A DNA stretch of 64,000 nt from Bugulina stolonifera (lineage: Eukaryota; Bryozoa; Gymnolaemata; Cheilostomatida; Bugulidae). Positions 36,371-53,500 of the stretch are shown here, in pieces. The notes beneath the pieces were generated by a model that was not told where the DNA came from, ran no database searches, and saw only the letters and a program-made list of their open reading frames with translations. Where the stretch lies: contig OW285189.1 of the NCBI GenBank assembly GCA_935421135.1, forward strand, positions 372,001-436,000, read 5' to 3'. Positions within the stretch are counted from its first letter, which is position 1. The number at the start of each line of letters is the position of its first letter. A program made the position numbers and the translations under genes.

Positions 36371-39300
36371 ATAGAATACATAGATTGCATTTTATGCAAT
36401 CTATGCATTCTGTGTAATCATGGTATTCTATGCATAGAATACATAGAATACATAGAATACATAGAATGCCTTCTATGTAATCAATGCATTCTACGCATTC
36501 TATGTAATCTATGCATTCTATGCATAGAATACATAGACTGCATTCTATGTATTCTATGTATTCCATGCATAGAATACATAAAATGCAATCTATGTATTCT
36601 ATGCATAGAATGTATTCTATGCATCGAATGCATAGAATACATAGAATGCAATCTATGTATTCTATGCATAGAATGCAATCTATGTATTTTATGGATGAAG
36701 TGCAATCTATGTATTCTATGCATAGAATACATAGAACGCGTTCTATGTAATCAATGTATTCTATGCATAGAATTATATAGAATGCATAGAGTGCATAGAA
36801 TGCAATCTATGTGTTCGACGCATAGAATGCATAGAATATATACTATGCACGGAGTGCATAGAATGCAATCTATGTATTCGATGCATCGAAGGCGCAGAAT
36901 ACATAGAATGCAATCTATGTATTCTGTGCATAGAATGCATAGAATATATACAATGCACAGAGGTCATAGAATGCAATCTATGTATTCAATGCATCGAAGG
37001 CATAGAATACATAGAATGCCATATATGTATTCTTTGCATAGAATACATTGATTGCATAGAATGCATTCTACGCATTCTATGTAATCTATGCATTCTATGC
37101 ATAGAATACATAGACTGCATTTTATGTATTCTATGTATCCCATGCATAGAATGCATAAAATGCAATCTATGTATTCTATGCATAGAATGTATTCTATGCA
37201 TCGAATGCATAGAATACATAGAATGCAATCTATGTATTCTATGCATAGAATGCAATCAATGTATTCTATGGGTAGAATGCAATCTATGTTTTCTATGCAT
37301 AGAATACATAGAACGCGTTCTATGTAATCAATGTATTCTATGCATTCTATGCATAGAATGTATTCTATGCATAGAATGCATAAATTACATGTAATGCATA
37401 GAGTGCATAGAATGCAATCTATGTATTCTATGCATCAAAAGCATAGAATACATAGAATGCAATCAATGTATTCTATGCATAGAATACATAGAATGTAACC
37501 CATGTATTCTATGCAGAGAATGCATAGAATACATTGAATGCATAGTATACATAGAATGCAATCTATGTATTCTATGCATAGAATGCAATCTATGTATTCT
37601 ATGCATAGAATGCAATCTATGTATTCTATGGATGAAGTGCAATCTATGTATTCTATGCATAGAATACATAGAACGCGTTCTATGTAATCAATGTATTCTA
37701 TGCATTCTATGCATAAAATGTATTCTATGCATAGAATGTATTCTATGCATAGAATTATATGGAATGCATAGAGTGCATAGAATGCAATCTATGTGTTCGA
37801 CGCATAGAATGCATAGAATATATACTATGCACGGAGTGCATAGAATGCAATCTATGTATTCGATGCATCGAAGGCGCAGAATACATAGAATGCAATCTAT
37901 GTATTCTCTGCATAGAATGCATAGAATATATACAATGCACAGAGGTCATAGAATGCAATCTATGTATTCAATGCATCGAAGGCATAGAATACATAGAATG
38001 CCATATATGTATTCTTTGCATAGAATACATTGATTGCATAGAATGCATTCTACGCATTCTATGTAATCTATGCATTCTATGCATAGAATACATAGACTGC
38101 ATTCTATGTATTCTATGTATTCCATGCATAGAATGCATAAAATGCAATCTATGCATTCTATGCATAGAATACACAGAATGCAATCTATGTATTCTATGCA
38201 TAGAATGCAATCAATGTATTCTATGGATAGAATGCAATCTATGTATTCTATGCATAGAATACATAGAACGCGTTCTATGTAATCAATGTATTCTATGCAT
38301 AGAATGCATAAATTACATGGAATGCATAGAGTGCATAGAATGCAATCTATGTATTCAATGCATCGAAAGCAAAGAATACATAGAATGCAATCAATGTATT
38401 CTATGCATAGAATACATTCTATGCATGGAATGCATAGACTACATTTATTACATAGAACGCATTCTATGTATTCTATGTATTCTATGCATAGAATACATAG
38501 AATGCATTTTATGCACTCTATGCATTCTGTGTAATCTATGTATTCTATGCATAGAATACATAGAATACATAGAATACATAGAATGCCTTCTATGTAATCA
38601 ATGTATTCTATGCATTTCATGCATAGAATGTATTCTATGCATCAAAAGCATAGAATACATAGAATCAATGTATTCTATGCATAGAATACATAGAATGTAA
38701 CCCATGTATTCTATGCAGAGAATGCATAGAATACATGAAATGCATAGTATACATAGAATGCATTTTATGCAATCTATGCATTCTGTGTAATCTATGTATT
38801 CTATGCATAGAATACATAGAACGAGTTCTATGTAATCAATGTATCCTATGCATTCTATGCATAGAATGTATTCTATGCATCAAATGCATAGAATACATAG
38901 AATGCAATCTATGTATTCTATGCATAGAATGCAATCTATGTATTCTATGCATAGAATGCAATTTATGTATTCTATGCATAGAATGCAATCTATGTATTCT
39001 ATGCATAGAATGCAATCTATGTATTCTATGCATGGAATGCAATCTATGTATTCTATGCATAGAATGCAATCTACGTATTCTATGCATAGAATGCAATCAA
39101 TGTATTCTAGGGATAGAATGCAATCTATGTATTCTATGCATCGAAGGCGCAGAATACATAGAATGCAATCTATGTATTCTGTGCATAGAATGCATAGAAT
39201 ATATACAATGCACAGAGGTCATAGAATGCATTCTATGTATTCAATGCATCGAAGGCATAGAATATATAGAATGCCATATATGTATTCTTTGCATAGAATA

Positions 39301-42300
39301 CATTGATTGTATAGAATGCATTCTACGCATTCTATGTAATCTATGCATTCTATGCGTAGAATACATGGACTGCATTCTATGTATTCTATGTATTCCATGC
39401 ATAGAATACATAAAATGCAATCTATGTATTCTATGCATAGAATGTATTCTATGCATCGAATGCATAGAATACATAGAATGCAATCTATGTATTCTATGCA
39501 TAGAATGCAATCTATGTATTCGATGCATCCAAAGCAAAGAATACATAGAATGTAATCAACATATTCTATTCATAGAATGCATAGATTGCATTCTATGCAT
39601 AGAATCCATAGATTGCATTCTATGCATAGAATACATAGACTGCATTCTATGTATTCTATGTATTCCATGCATAGAATACATAGATTGCATTTTATGCAAT
39701 CTATGCATTCTGTGTAATCATGGTATTCTATGCATAGAATACATAGAATACATAGAATACATAGAATGCCTTCTATGTAATCAATGCATTCTACGCATTC
39801 TATGTAATCTATGCATTCTATGCGTAGAATACATAGACTGCATTCTATGTATTCTATGTATTCCATGCATAGAATACATAAAATGCAATCTATGTATTCT
39901 ATGCATAGAATGTATTCTATGCATCGAATGCATAGAATACATAGAATGCAATCTATGTATTCTATGCATAGAATGCAATCTATGTATTTTATGGATGAAG
40001 TGCAATCTATGTATTCTATGCATAGAATACATAGAACGCGTTCTATGTAATCAATGTATTCTATGCATAGAATTATATAGAATGCATAGAGTGCATAGAA
40101 TGCAATCTATGTGTTCGACGCATAGAATGCATAGAATATATACTATGCACGGAGTGCATAGAATGCAATCTATGTATTCGATGCATCGAAGGCGCAGAAT
40201 ACATAGAATGCAATCTATGTATTCTGTGCATAGAATGCATAGAATATATACAATGCACAGAGGTCATAGAATGCAATCTATGTATTCAATGCATCGAAGG
40301 CATAGAATACATAGAATGCCATATATGTATTCTTTGCATAGAATACATTGATTGCATAGAATGCATTCTACGCATTCTATGTAATCTATGCATTCTATGC
40401 ATAGAATACATAGACTGCATTTTATGTATTCTATGTATCCCATGCATAGAATGCATAAAATGCAATCTATGTATTCTATGCATAGAATGTATTCTATGCA
40501 TCGAATGCATAGAATACATAGAATGCAATCTATGTATTCTATGCATAGAATGCAATCAATGTATTCTATGGGTAGAATGCAATCTATGTTTTCTATGCAT
40601 AGAATACATAGAACGCGTTCTATGTAATCAATGTATTCTATGCATTCTATGCATAGAATGTATTCTATGCATAGAATGCATAAATTACATGTAATGCATA
40701 GAGTGCATAGAATGCAATCTATGTATTCTATGCATCAAAAGCATAGAATACATAGAATGCAATCAATGTATTCTATGCATAGAATACATAGAATGTAACC
40801 CATGTATTCTATGCAGAGAATGCATAGAATACATGGAATGCATAGTATACATAGAATGCAATCTATGTATTCTATGCATAGAATGCAATCTATGTATTCT
40901 ATGCATAGAATGCAATCTATGTATTCTATGGATGAAGTGCAATCTATGTATTCTATGCATAGAATACATAGAACGCGTTCTATGTAATCAATGTATTCTA
41001 TGCATTCTATGCATAAAATGTATTCTATGCATAGAATGTATTCTATGCATAGAATTATATGGAATGCATAGAGTGCATAGAATGCAATCTATGTGTTCGA
41101 CGCATAGAATGCATAGAATATATACTATGCACGGAGTGCATAGAATGCAATCTATGTATTCGATGCATCGAAGGCGCAGAATACATAGAATGCAATCTAT
41201 GTATTCTCTGCATAGAATGCATAGAATATATACAATGCACAGAGGTCATAGAATGCAATCTATGTATTCAATGCATCGAAGGCATAGAATACATAGAATG
41301 CCATATATGTATTCTTTGCATAGAATACATTGATTGCATAGAATGCATTCTACGCATTCTATGTAATCTATGCATTCTATGCATAGAATACATAGACTGC
41401 ATTCTATGTATTCTATGTATTCCATGCATAGAATGCATAAAATGCAATCTATGCATTCTATGCATAGAATACACAGAATGCAATCTATGTATTCTATGCA
41501 TAGAATGCAATCAATGTATTCTATGGATAGAATGCAATCTATGTATTCTATGCATAGAATACATAGAACGCGTTCTATGTAATCAATGTATTCTATGCAT
41601 AGAATGCATAAATTACATGGAATGCATAGAGTGCATAGAATGCAATCTATGTATTCAATGCATCGAAAGCAAAGAATACATAGAATGCAATCAATGTATT
41701 CTATGCATAGAATACATTCTATGCATGGAATGCATAGACTACATTTATTACATAGAACGCATTCTATGTATTCTATGTATTCTATGCATAGAATACATAG
41801 AATGCATTTTATGCACTCTATGCATTCTGTGTAATCTATGTATTCTATGCATAGAATACATAGAATACATAGAATACATAGAATGCCTTCTATGTAATCA
41901 ATGTATTCTATGCATTTCATGCATAGAATGTATTCTATGCATCAAAAGCATAGAATACATAGAATCAATGTATTCTATGCATAGAATACATAGAATGTAA
42001 CCCATGTATTCTATGCAGAGAATGCATAGAATACATGAAATGCATAGTATACATAGAATGCATTTTATGCAATCTATGCATTCTGTGTAATCTATGTATT
42101 CTATGCATAGAATACATAGAACGAGTTCTATGTAATCAATGTATCCTATGCATTCTATGCATAGAATGTATTCTATGCATCAAATGCATAGAATACATAG
42201 AATGCAATCTATGTATTCTATGCATAGAATGCAATCTATGTATTCTATGCATAGAATGCAATTTATGTATTCTATGCATAGAATGCAATCTATGTATTCT

Positions 42301-42820
42301 ATGCATAGAATGCAATCTATGTATTCTATGCATGGAATGCAATCTATGTATTCTATGCATAGAATGCAATCTACGTATTCTATGCATAGAATGCAATCAA
42401 TGTATTCTAGGGATAGAATGCAATCTATGTATTCTATGCATCGAAGGCGCAGAATACATAGAATGCAATCTATGTATTCTGTGCATAGAATGCATAGAAT
42501 ATATACAATGCACAGAGGTCATAGAATGCATTCTATGTATTCAATGCATCGAAGGCATAGAATACATAGAATGCCATATATGTATTCTTTGCATAGAATA
42601 CATTGATTGCATAGAATGCATTCTACGCATTCTATGTAATCTATGCATTCTATGCGTAGAATACATGGACTGCATTCTATGTATTCTATGTATTCCATGC
42701 ATAGAATACATAAAATGCAATCTATGTATTCTATGCATAGAATGTATTCTATGCATCGAATGCATAGAATACATAGAATGCAATCTATGTATTCTATGCA
42801 TAGAATGCAATCTATGTATT
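36221..42820. repeat. Two tandem 3,300-bp higher-order repeats
   Basis: 36221-39520 and 39521-42820 match at an exact offset of 3,300 bp through every landmark checked (for example the CGATGCATCCAAAGCAAAGA word at 36221 and 39521). Only occasional substitutions are seen. Confidence 0.85.
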
Positions 42821-45800
42821 TTATGGATGAAGTGCAATCTATGTATTCTATGCATAGAATACATAGAACGCGTTCTATGTAATCAATGTATTCTATGCAT
42901 AGAATTATATAGAATGCATAGAGTGCATAGAATGCAATCTATGTGTTCGACGCATAGAATGCATAGAATATATACTATGCACGGAGTGCATAGAATGCAA
43001 TCTATGTATTCGATGCATCGAAGGCGCAGAATACATAGAATGCAATCTATGTATTCTGTGCATAGAATGCATAGAATATATACAATGCACAGAGGTCATA
43101 GAATGCAATCTATGTATTCAATGCATCGAAGGCATAGAATACATAGAATGCCATATATGTATTCTTTGCATAGAATACATTGATTGCATAGAATGCATTC
43201 TACGCATTCTATGTAATCTATGCATTCTATGCATAGAATACATAGACTGCATTTTATGTATTCTATGTATCCCATGCATAGAATGCATAAAATGCAATCT
43301 ATGTATTCTATGCATAGAATGTATTCTATGCATCGAATGCATAGAATACATAGAATGCAATCTATGTATTCTATGCATAGAATGCAATCAATGTATTCTA
43401 TGGGTAGAATGCAATCTATGTTTTCTATGCATAGAATACATAGAACGCGTTCTATGTAATCAATGTATTCTATGCATTCTATGCATAGAATGTATTCTAT
43501 GCATAGAATGCATAAATTACATGTAATGCATAGAGTGCATAGAATGCAGTCTATGTATTCTATGCATCAAAAGCATAGAATACATAGAATGCAATCAATG
43601 TATTCTATGCATAGAATACATAGAATGTAACCCATGTATTCTATGCAGAGAATGCATAGAATACATGGAATGCATAGTATACATAGAATGCAATCTATGT
43701 ATTCTATGCATAGAATGCAATCTATGTATTCTATGCATAGAATGCAATCTATGTATTCTATGGATGAAGTGCAATCTATGTATTCTATGCAGAGAATGCA
43801 TAGAATACATGGAATGCATAGAATACATAGAATGCATTTTATGCACTCTATGCATTCTGTGTAATCTATGTATTCTATGCATAGAATACATAGAATACAT
43901 AGAATACATAGAATGCCTTCTATGTAATCAATGTATTCTATGCATTCGGTGCATTGAATACATTTTCTGCATAGAATGCATAGAATACATTGGTCACATA
44001 GAATGCATTCTATGCACTGAATGCATAGGATGCATAGAGTGCATTCTATGCGTTTTATGAGTTCTATGCATTCTATGTAGTCTATGCATTCGGTGCATAG
44101 AATACATTTTATGCATAGAATGCATAGAATACATTGATCACATAGAATGCATTCTATGCACTCTATGCATTTCATGTAACCTATGCACTCTATGCATAGA
44201 ATACATAGATTGCGTTCTATGCTTTCGACGCACAGAATACATTTTATGCATAGAATGCATAGAATACATTGATCACATAGAATGCATTCTATACACTCTA
44301 TGCATTCCATGTAATCTATGCATTCTATGCATAGAATACATAGATTGCATTCTATGTATTCTATGCATTTTATGCATGAAATACATAGAAGACATAGAAC
44401 GCATAGAATGCATATAATGCATCCCATGTAATCTATGCACTCTATGCATAGAATACATAGATTGCATTCTATGCATTCGATGCATAGAATACATAGATTG
44501 CATTCTATGCATTCTATGCATAGAATACATTGAATACATAGAAGACATAGAAGACATAGAATGCATATAATGCATCCCATGTAATCTATGCACTCTATGC
44601 ATAAAATACATAGATTGCATTCTATGCATTCTATGCATTCGATGCATAGAATACATTGAATACATAGAAGGCATTGTATGTAATCAATGTATTTTATGCA
44701 TTCTATGCATATAATACATAGAATACATAGAATGCATAGAATTCGTTCTATGTAATCAATGTATTCTATGCATTCTATGAATAGAGTGTATTCTATGCAT
44801 CGAATGCATAGAATACATAGAATGCAATCTACAGTATGTATTCTATGCATAGAATGCATAGAATGCAATCTATGTATTCTATGCATAGAATACATAGAAT
44901 ACATAGAATGCGTTCTATGTAATAAATGTAGTCTATGCATTCCATGCATAGAATGTATTCTATGCATAGAATACATAGACTGCATTCTATGTATTCTATG
45001 TATTTCATGCATAGAATACATAGAATGCAATCTATGTATTCTATGCATAGAATGCATAGAATGCAATCTATGTATTCTATGCATAGAATACATAGAATAC
45101 ACAGAATGTGTTCTATGTAATAAATGTATTCTATGCATCCTATGCATATAATGTATTCTATGCATAGAATGCATAGATTACATGGAATGCATAGAGTGCA
45201 TAGAATGCAATCTATGTATTCGATGCATCCAAAGCAAAGAATACATAGAATGTAATCAACATATTCTATTCATAGAATGCATAGATTGCATTCTATGCAT
45301 AGAATCCATAGATTGCATTCTATGCATAGAATACATAGACTGCATTCTATGTATTCTATGTATTCCATGCATAGAATACATAGATTGCATTTTATGCAAT
45401 CTATGCATTCTGTGTAATCATGGTATTCTATGCATAGAATACATAGAATACATAGAATACATAGAATACATAGAATGCCTTCTATGTAATCAATGCATTC
45501 TACGCATTCTATGTAATCTATGCATTCTATGCATAGAATACATAGACTGCATTCTATGTATTCTATGTATTCCATGCATAGAATACATAAAATGCAATCT
45601 ATGTATTCTATGCATAGAATGTATTCTATGCATCGAATGCATAGAATACATAGAATGCAATCTATGTATTCTATGCATAGAATGCAATCTATGTATTTTA
45701 TGGATGAAGTGCAATCTATGTATTCTATGCATAGAATACATAGAACGCGTTCTATGTAATCAATGTATTCTATGCATAGAATTATATAGAATGCATAGAG

Positions 45801-48800
45801 TGCATAGAATGCAATCTATGTGTTCGACGCATAGAATGCATAGAATATATACTATGCACGGAGTGCATAGAATGCAATCTATGTATTCGATGCATCGAAG
45901 GCGCAGAATACATAGAATGCAATCTATGTATTCTGTGCATAGAATGCATAGAATATATACAATGCACAGAGGTCATAGAATGCAATCTATGTATTCAATG
46001 CATCGAAGGCATAGAATACATAGAATGCCATATATGTATTCTTTGCATAGAATACATTGATTGCATAGAATGCATTCTACGCATTCTATGTAATCTATGC
46101 ATTCTATGCATAGAATACATAGACTGCATTTTATGTATTCTATGTATCCCATGCATAGAATGCATAAAATGCAATCTATGTATTCTATGCATAGAATGTA
46201 TTCTATGCATCGAATGCATAGAATACATAGAATGCAATCTATGTATTCTATGCATAGAATGCAATCAATGTATTCTATGGGTAGAATGCAATCTATGTTT
46301 TCTATGCATAGAATACATAGAACGCGTTCTATGTAATCAATGTATTCTATGCATTCTATGCATAGAATGTATTCTATGCATAGAATGCATAAATTACATG
46401 TAATGCATAGAGTGCATAGAATGCAATCTATGTATTCTATGCATCAAAAGCATAGAATACATAGAATGCAATCAATGTATTCTATGCATAGAATACATAG
46501 AATGTAACCCATGTATTCTATGCAGAGAATGCATAGAATACATGGAATGCATAGTATACATAGAATGCAATCTATGTATTCTATGCATAGAATGCAATCT
46601 ATGTATTCTATGCATAGAATGCAATCTATGTATTCTATGGATGAAGTGCAATCTATGTATTCTATGCATAGAATACATAGAACGCGTTCTATGTAATCAA
46701 TGTATTCTATGCATTCTATGCATAAAATGTATTCTATGCATAGAATGTATTCTATGCATAGAATTATATGGAATGCATAGAGTGCATAGAATGCAATCTA
46801 TGTGTTCGACGCATAGAATGCATAGAATATATACTATGCACGGAGTGCATAGAATGCAATCTATGTATTCGATGCATCGAAGGCGCAGAATACATAGAAT
46901 GCAATCTATGTATTCTCTGCATAGAATGCATAGAATATATACAATGCACAGAGGTCATAGAATGCAATCTATGTATTCAATGCATCGAAGGCATAGAATA
47001 CATAGAATGCCATCTATGTATTCTTTGCATAGAATACATTGATTGCATAGAATGCATTCTACGCATTCTATGTAATCTATGCATTCTATGCATAGAATAC
47101 ATAGACTGCATTCTATGTATTCTATGTATTCCATGCATAGAATGCATAAAATGCAATCTATGCATTCTATGCATAGAATACACAGAATGCAATCTATGTA
47201 TTCTATGCATAGAATGCAATCAATGTATTCTATGGATAGAATGCAATCTATGTATTCTATGCATAGAATACATAGAACGCGTTCTATGTAATCAATGTAT
47301 TCTATGCATAGAATGCATAAATTACATGGAATGCATAGAGTGCATAGAATGCAATCTATGTATTCAATGCATCGAAAGCAAAGAATACATAGAATGCAAT
47401 CAATGTATTCTATGCATAGAATACATTCTATGCATGGAATGCATAGACTACATTTATTACATAGAACGCATTCTATGTATTCTATGTATTCTATGCATAG
47501 AATACATAGAATGCATTTTATGCACTCTTTGCATTCTATGTAATCTATGTATTCTATGCATAGAATACATAGAATACATAGAATACATAGAATGCCTTCT
47601 ATGTAATCAATGTATTCTATGCATTTCATGCATAGAATGTATTCTATGCATCAAAAGCATAGAATACATAGAATCAATGTATTCTATGCATAGAATACAT
47701 AGAATGTAACCCATGTATTCTATGCAGAGAATGCATAGAATACATGAAATGCATAGTATACATAGAATGCATTTTATGCAATCTATGCATTCTGTGTAAT
47801 CTATGTATTCTATGCATAGAATACATAGAACGAGTTCTATGTAATCAATGTATCCTATGCATTCTATGCATAGAATGTATTCTATGCATCAAATGCATAG
47901 AATACATAGAATGCAATCTATGTATTCTATGCATAGAATGCAATCTATGTATTCTATGCATAGAATGCAATTTATGTATTCTATGCATAGAATGCAATCT
48001 ATGTATTCTATGCATAGAATGCAATCTATGTATTCTATGCATAGAATGCAATCTATGTATTCTATGCATAGAATGCAATCTACGTATTCTATGCATAGAA
48101 TGCAATCAATGTATTCTAGGGATAGAATGCAATCTATGTATTCTATGCATCAAAAGCATAGAATACATAGAATGCCATCTATGTATTCTTTGCATAGAAT
48201 ACATTGATTGCATAGAATGCATTCTACGCATTCTATGTAATCTATGCATTCTATGCATAGAATACATAGACTGCATTCTATGTATTCTATGTATTCCATG
48301 CATAGAATGCATAAAATGCAATCTATGTATTCTATGCATAGAATGTATTCTATGCATCGAATGCATAGAATACATAGAATGCAATCTATGTATTCTATGC
48401 ATAGAATGCAATCAATGTATTCTAGGGATAGAATGCAATCTATGTATTCTATGCATAGAATACATAGAACGCGTTCTATGTAATCAATGTATTCTATGCA
48501 TTCTATGCATAGAATGTATTCTATGCATAGAATGCACAAATTACATGGAATGCATAGAGTGCACAGAATGCAATCTATGTATTCAATGCATCGAAAGCAA
48601 AGAATACATAGAATGCAATCAATGTATTCTATGCATAGAATGCATAGAACGTAACCCAAGTATTCCATGCAGAGAATGCATAGAATACATGGAATGCATA
48701 GAATACATAGAATGCATTTTATGCACTCTATGCATTCTGTGTAATCTATGTATTCTATGCATAGAATACATAGAATACATAGAATACATAGAATGCCTTC

Positions 48801-50576
48801 TATGTAATCAATGTATTCTATGCATTCGGTGCATTGAATACATTTTCTGCATAGAATGCATAGAATACATTGGTCACATAGAATGCATTCTATGCACTGA
48901 ATGCATAGGATGCATAGAGTGCATTCTATGCGTTTTATGAGTTCTATGCATTCTATGTAGTCTATGCATTCGGTGCATAGAATACATTTTATGCATAGAA
49001 TGCATAGAATACATTGATCACATAGAATGCATTCTATGCACTCTATGCATTTCATGTAACCTATGCACTCTATGCATAGAATACATAGATTGCGTTCTAT
49101 GCATTCGACGCACAGAATACATTTTATGCATAGAATGCATAGAATACATTGATCACATAGAATGCATTCTATACACTCTATGCATTCCATGTAATCTATG
49201 CATTCTATGCATAGAATACATAGATTGCATTCTATGTATTCTATGCATTTTATGCATGAAATACATAGAAGACATAGAACGCATAGAATGCATATAATGC
49301 ATCCCATGTAATCTATGCACTCTATGCATAGAATACATAGATTGCATTCTATGCATTCGATGCATAGAATACATAGATTGCATTCTATGCATTCTATGCA
49401 TAGAATACATTGAATACATAGAAGACATAGAAGACATAGAATGCATATAATGCATCCCATGTAATCTATGCACTCTATGCATAAAATACATAGATTGCAT
49501 TCTATGCATTCTATGCATTCGATGCATAGAATACATTGAATACATAGAAGGCATTGTATGTAATCAATGTATTTTATGCATTCTATGCATATAATACATA
49601 GAATACATAGAATGCATAGAATTCGTTCTATGTAATCAATGTATTCTATGCATTCTATGAATAGAATGTATTCTATGCATCGAATGCATAGAATACATAG
49701 AATGCAATCTACAGTATGTATTCTATGCATAGAATGCATAGAATGCAATCTATGTATTCTATGCATAGAATACATAGAATACATAGAATGCGTTCTATGT
49801 AATAAATGTAGTCTATGCATTCCATGCATAGAATGTATTCTATGCATAGAATACATAGACTGCATTCTATGTATTCTATGTATTTCATGCATAGAATACA
49901 TAGAATGCAATCTATGTATTCTATGCATAGAATGCATAGAATGCAATCTATGTATTCTATGCATAGAATACATAGAATACACAGAATGTGTTCTATGTAA
50001 TAAATGTATTCTATGCATCCTATGCATATAATGTATTCTATGCATAGAATGCATAGATTACATGGAATGCATAGAGTGCATAGAATGCAATCTATGTATT
50101 CGATGCATCCAAAGCAAAGAATACATAGAATGTAATCAACATATTCTATTCATAGAATGCATAGATTGCATTCTATGCATAGAATCCATAGATTGCATTC
50201 TATGCATAGAATGCATAGACTGCATTCTATGTATTCTATGTATTCCATGCATAGAATACATAGATTGCATTTTATGCAATCTATGCATTCTGTGTAATCA
50301 TGGTATTCTATGCATAGAATACATAGAATACATAGAATACATAGAATACATAGAATGCCTTCTATGTAATCAATGTATTCTATGCATAGAATGTATTCTA
50401 TGCATCAAATGCATAGAATACATAGAATGCAATCTATGTATTCTATGCATAGAATGCAATCTATGTATTCTATGCATAGAATGCAATCTATGTATTTTAT
50501 GGATGAAGTGCAATCTATGTATTCTATGCATATAATACATAGAATACATAGAATGCATAGAATTCGTTCTATGTAA

Positions 50577-53500
50577 TCAATGTATTCTATGCATTCTATG
50601 AATAGAATGTATTCTATGCATCGAATGCATAGAATACATAGAATGCAATCTATGTATTCTATGCATAGAATGCATAGAATGCATTCTATGTATTCTATGC
50701 ATAGAATACATAGAATACACAGAATGCGTTCTATGTAATAAATGTATTCTATGCATCCTATGCATATAATGTATTCTATTCAAATGCATAGATTACATGG
50801 AATGCATAGAGTGCATAGAATGCAATCTATGTATTCGATGCATCCAAAGCAAAGAATACATAGAATGTAATCAACGTATTCTATGCATAGAATACATAGA
50901 TTGCATTCTATGCATTGAATACATAGATTGCATAGACTGCATAGAATGCATAGAATGCACAGAATCCATTCTATGCCTTTTATGCGTTCTATGTATCCTA
51001 TGAGTAGAATGCATAGAATGCAATCTATGTATTCTGTGCATAGAATGCATAGAATATATACCATGAAAGAGGGCCTAGAATGCAATCTATGTATTCGATA
51101 CATCGAAGGCATAAAATACATAGAATGCAATCTATGTATTCTATGCATGGAATACATAGAATACATTGAATACATAGAATGCATAGAATGCGTTCAATGT
51201 AATCAATGTATTCAATGCATTCTATGCATAGAATACATAGACTGCATTCTATGTATTCTATGTATTCCATGCCTAGAATGCAATCTATGAATTCTATGCA
51301 TAGAATTCATTCTATGCATAGAATGCATAGAATACATTGATTACATAGAACGCATTCTATGTATTCTATGCATAGAATACATAGATTGCATTCTATGCAT
51401 AGAATACATAGATTGCATTCTATGCATAGAATACATAGATTGCATTCTATGCATAGAATACATAGATTGCATTCTATGCATTCTATGCATGGAATACATA
51501 GAATGCATAGAACGCAGTCTATGTATTCTTTGCATAGAATGCATAGAATTCATTCTATGCATGCAATGCATAGAATACATTGATTACATAGAACGCATTC
51601 TATGTATTCTATGTTTTTTATGGATTCTATGCATAGAATACATATGTAGATTACATAAAATGCATAGAGTGCATAAAATGCATTCTATGTATTCTATGCA
51701 TTCCATGTATTCTATGCATTCTCTGCATAGAATACATGGGTTACATTCTATGTATTCTATGCATAGAATACATTGATTACATTCAATGTATTTTTTGCTT
51801 TCGATGCATCGAATACATATATTGCATTCTATGCACTCTATGCATTCCATGCAATCTATGCATCCTATGCATAGAATACATTCTATGCATCGAATGCATA
51901 GAATACATAGAATGCACAGAATTCATTCTATGCCTTTTATGCATTCTATGTAGTCTACGAATAGAGTGAATAGAATGCAATCTATATATTCTATGCATAG
52001 AATGCGTAGAATGCAATCTATGTATTCTATGCATAGAATGCATAGAACATAGACAATGCACAGAGTGCATAGAATGCAATCTATGTATTCGATGCATCGA
52101 AGGCATAGAATACATACATGTAGAATGCAATCTATGTATTCTATACATATAATACATAAAATGCATTGAATACGTACAATGCATGAAATGCATTCTATGC
52201 ATAGAATACATAGAATGCAATCCATGTATTCTATGCAGAGAATGCAATCCATGTATTCTATGCAGAGAATGCATCGAATACATGGAATGCATAGAATACA
52301 TAGAAAGCACAGAATGCATTTCATGCATTCTAAGTATTCTTTGCATAGTATGCATAGAATGCAATCTATGTGTTCTATGCATCGAATGCATAGAATATAT
52401 AGATTGCATAGAACACATAGAATGCATAGAATGCGCTCTATGCATCCCATGTATCTTATGCATTCTATGCATTCTATGCATTCTATGCATTCTATGCATT
52501 CTATGCAGTCTATGTATTCTATGCATTCCATGTATTCTATGCATAGAATGCATAGAAAACATAGAATGCATAGAATGCGCTCTATGCATCCTATGTATTC
52601 CATGCATTCAATGCGTAGAATGCGTTCTATGCATGCGATGCATTCTATGCAAGGAATGCATAGAATGCATTCTATGTATTCAATGTAATCTATGCATAGA
52701 ATGCATAGATTACAATCCATGTATTCTATGCAAAGAATGCATAGAATACATGGAATGCACAAAATACATAAAATGCACCGAATTCATTTCATGCATTCTA
52801 TGTATTCTATGTATTCCATGTATTCTATGCATTCTATGCATAGATTACATAGATTGCATTCTATGCATTCTATGCATAGAATACATAGAATGCATAGAGG
52901 GCATTCTATGCATTCTATGTTTTCTATCCATAGATTACATTGAATACATAGAATGCATTCTATGCATTGAAAACATACATGTAGAATGCATAGAATTTAT
53001 TCTATGTAATCAATATATTTTATGCATTATATGCATAGAATACATAGAATGCATAGAGGGCATTCTATGCATTCTATGTTTTCTATGTATTCTATGCATA
53101 GAATACATAGAATGCAGTCTATGTATTCTATGCACAGAATGCATAGATTACATAGAATGCATAGAATGCATTCTATGCAATCAATGTATTCTATGCATAG
53201 AATACATAGATTGCATTTTATGCATTTCATGCATTCTATGTATTCTATGCATAGAATGCATTGAATACATAGAAAACATAGAATGAGTTCTATGTAATCA
53301 ATGTATTCTTCGCATTCTATGCATAGAATGTATTCTATGCATGGAATACATAGAATACATAGAATGCAGTCTATGTATTCTATGCATAGAATGCAATCTA
53401 TGTATTCTATGCATAGAATACGTTGATTACATTCTATGTATTCTTTGCTTTGGATGCATCGAATACATAGGTTGCGTTCTATGCACTCTATGCATTCCAT

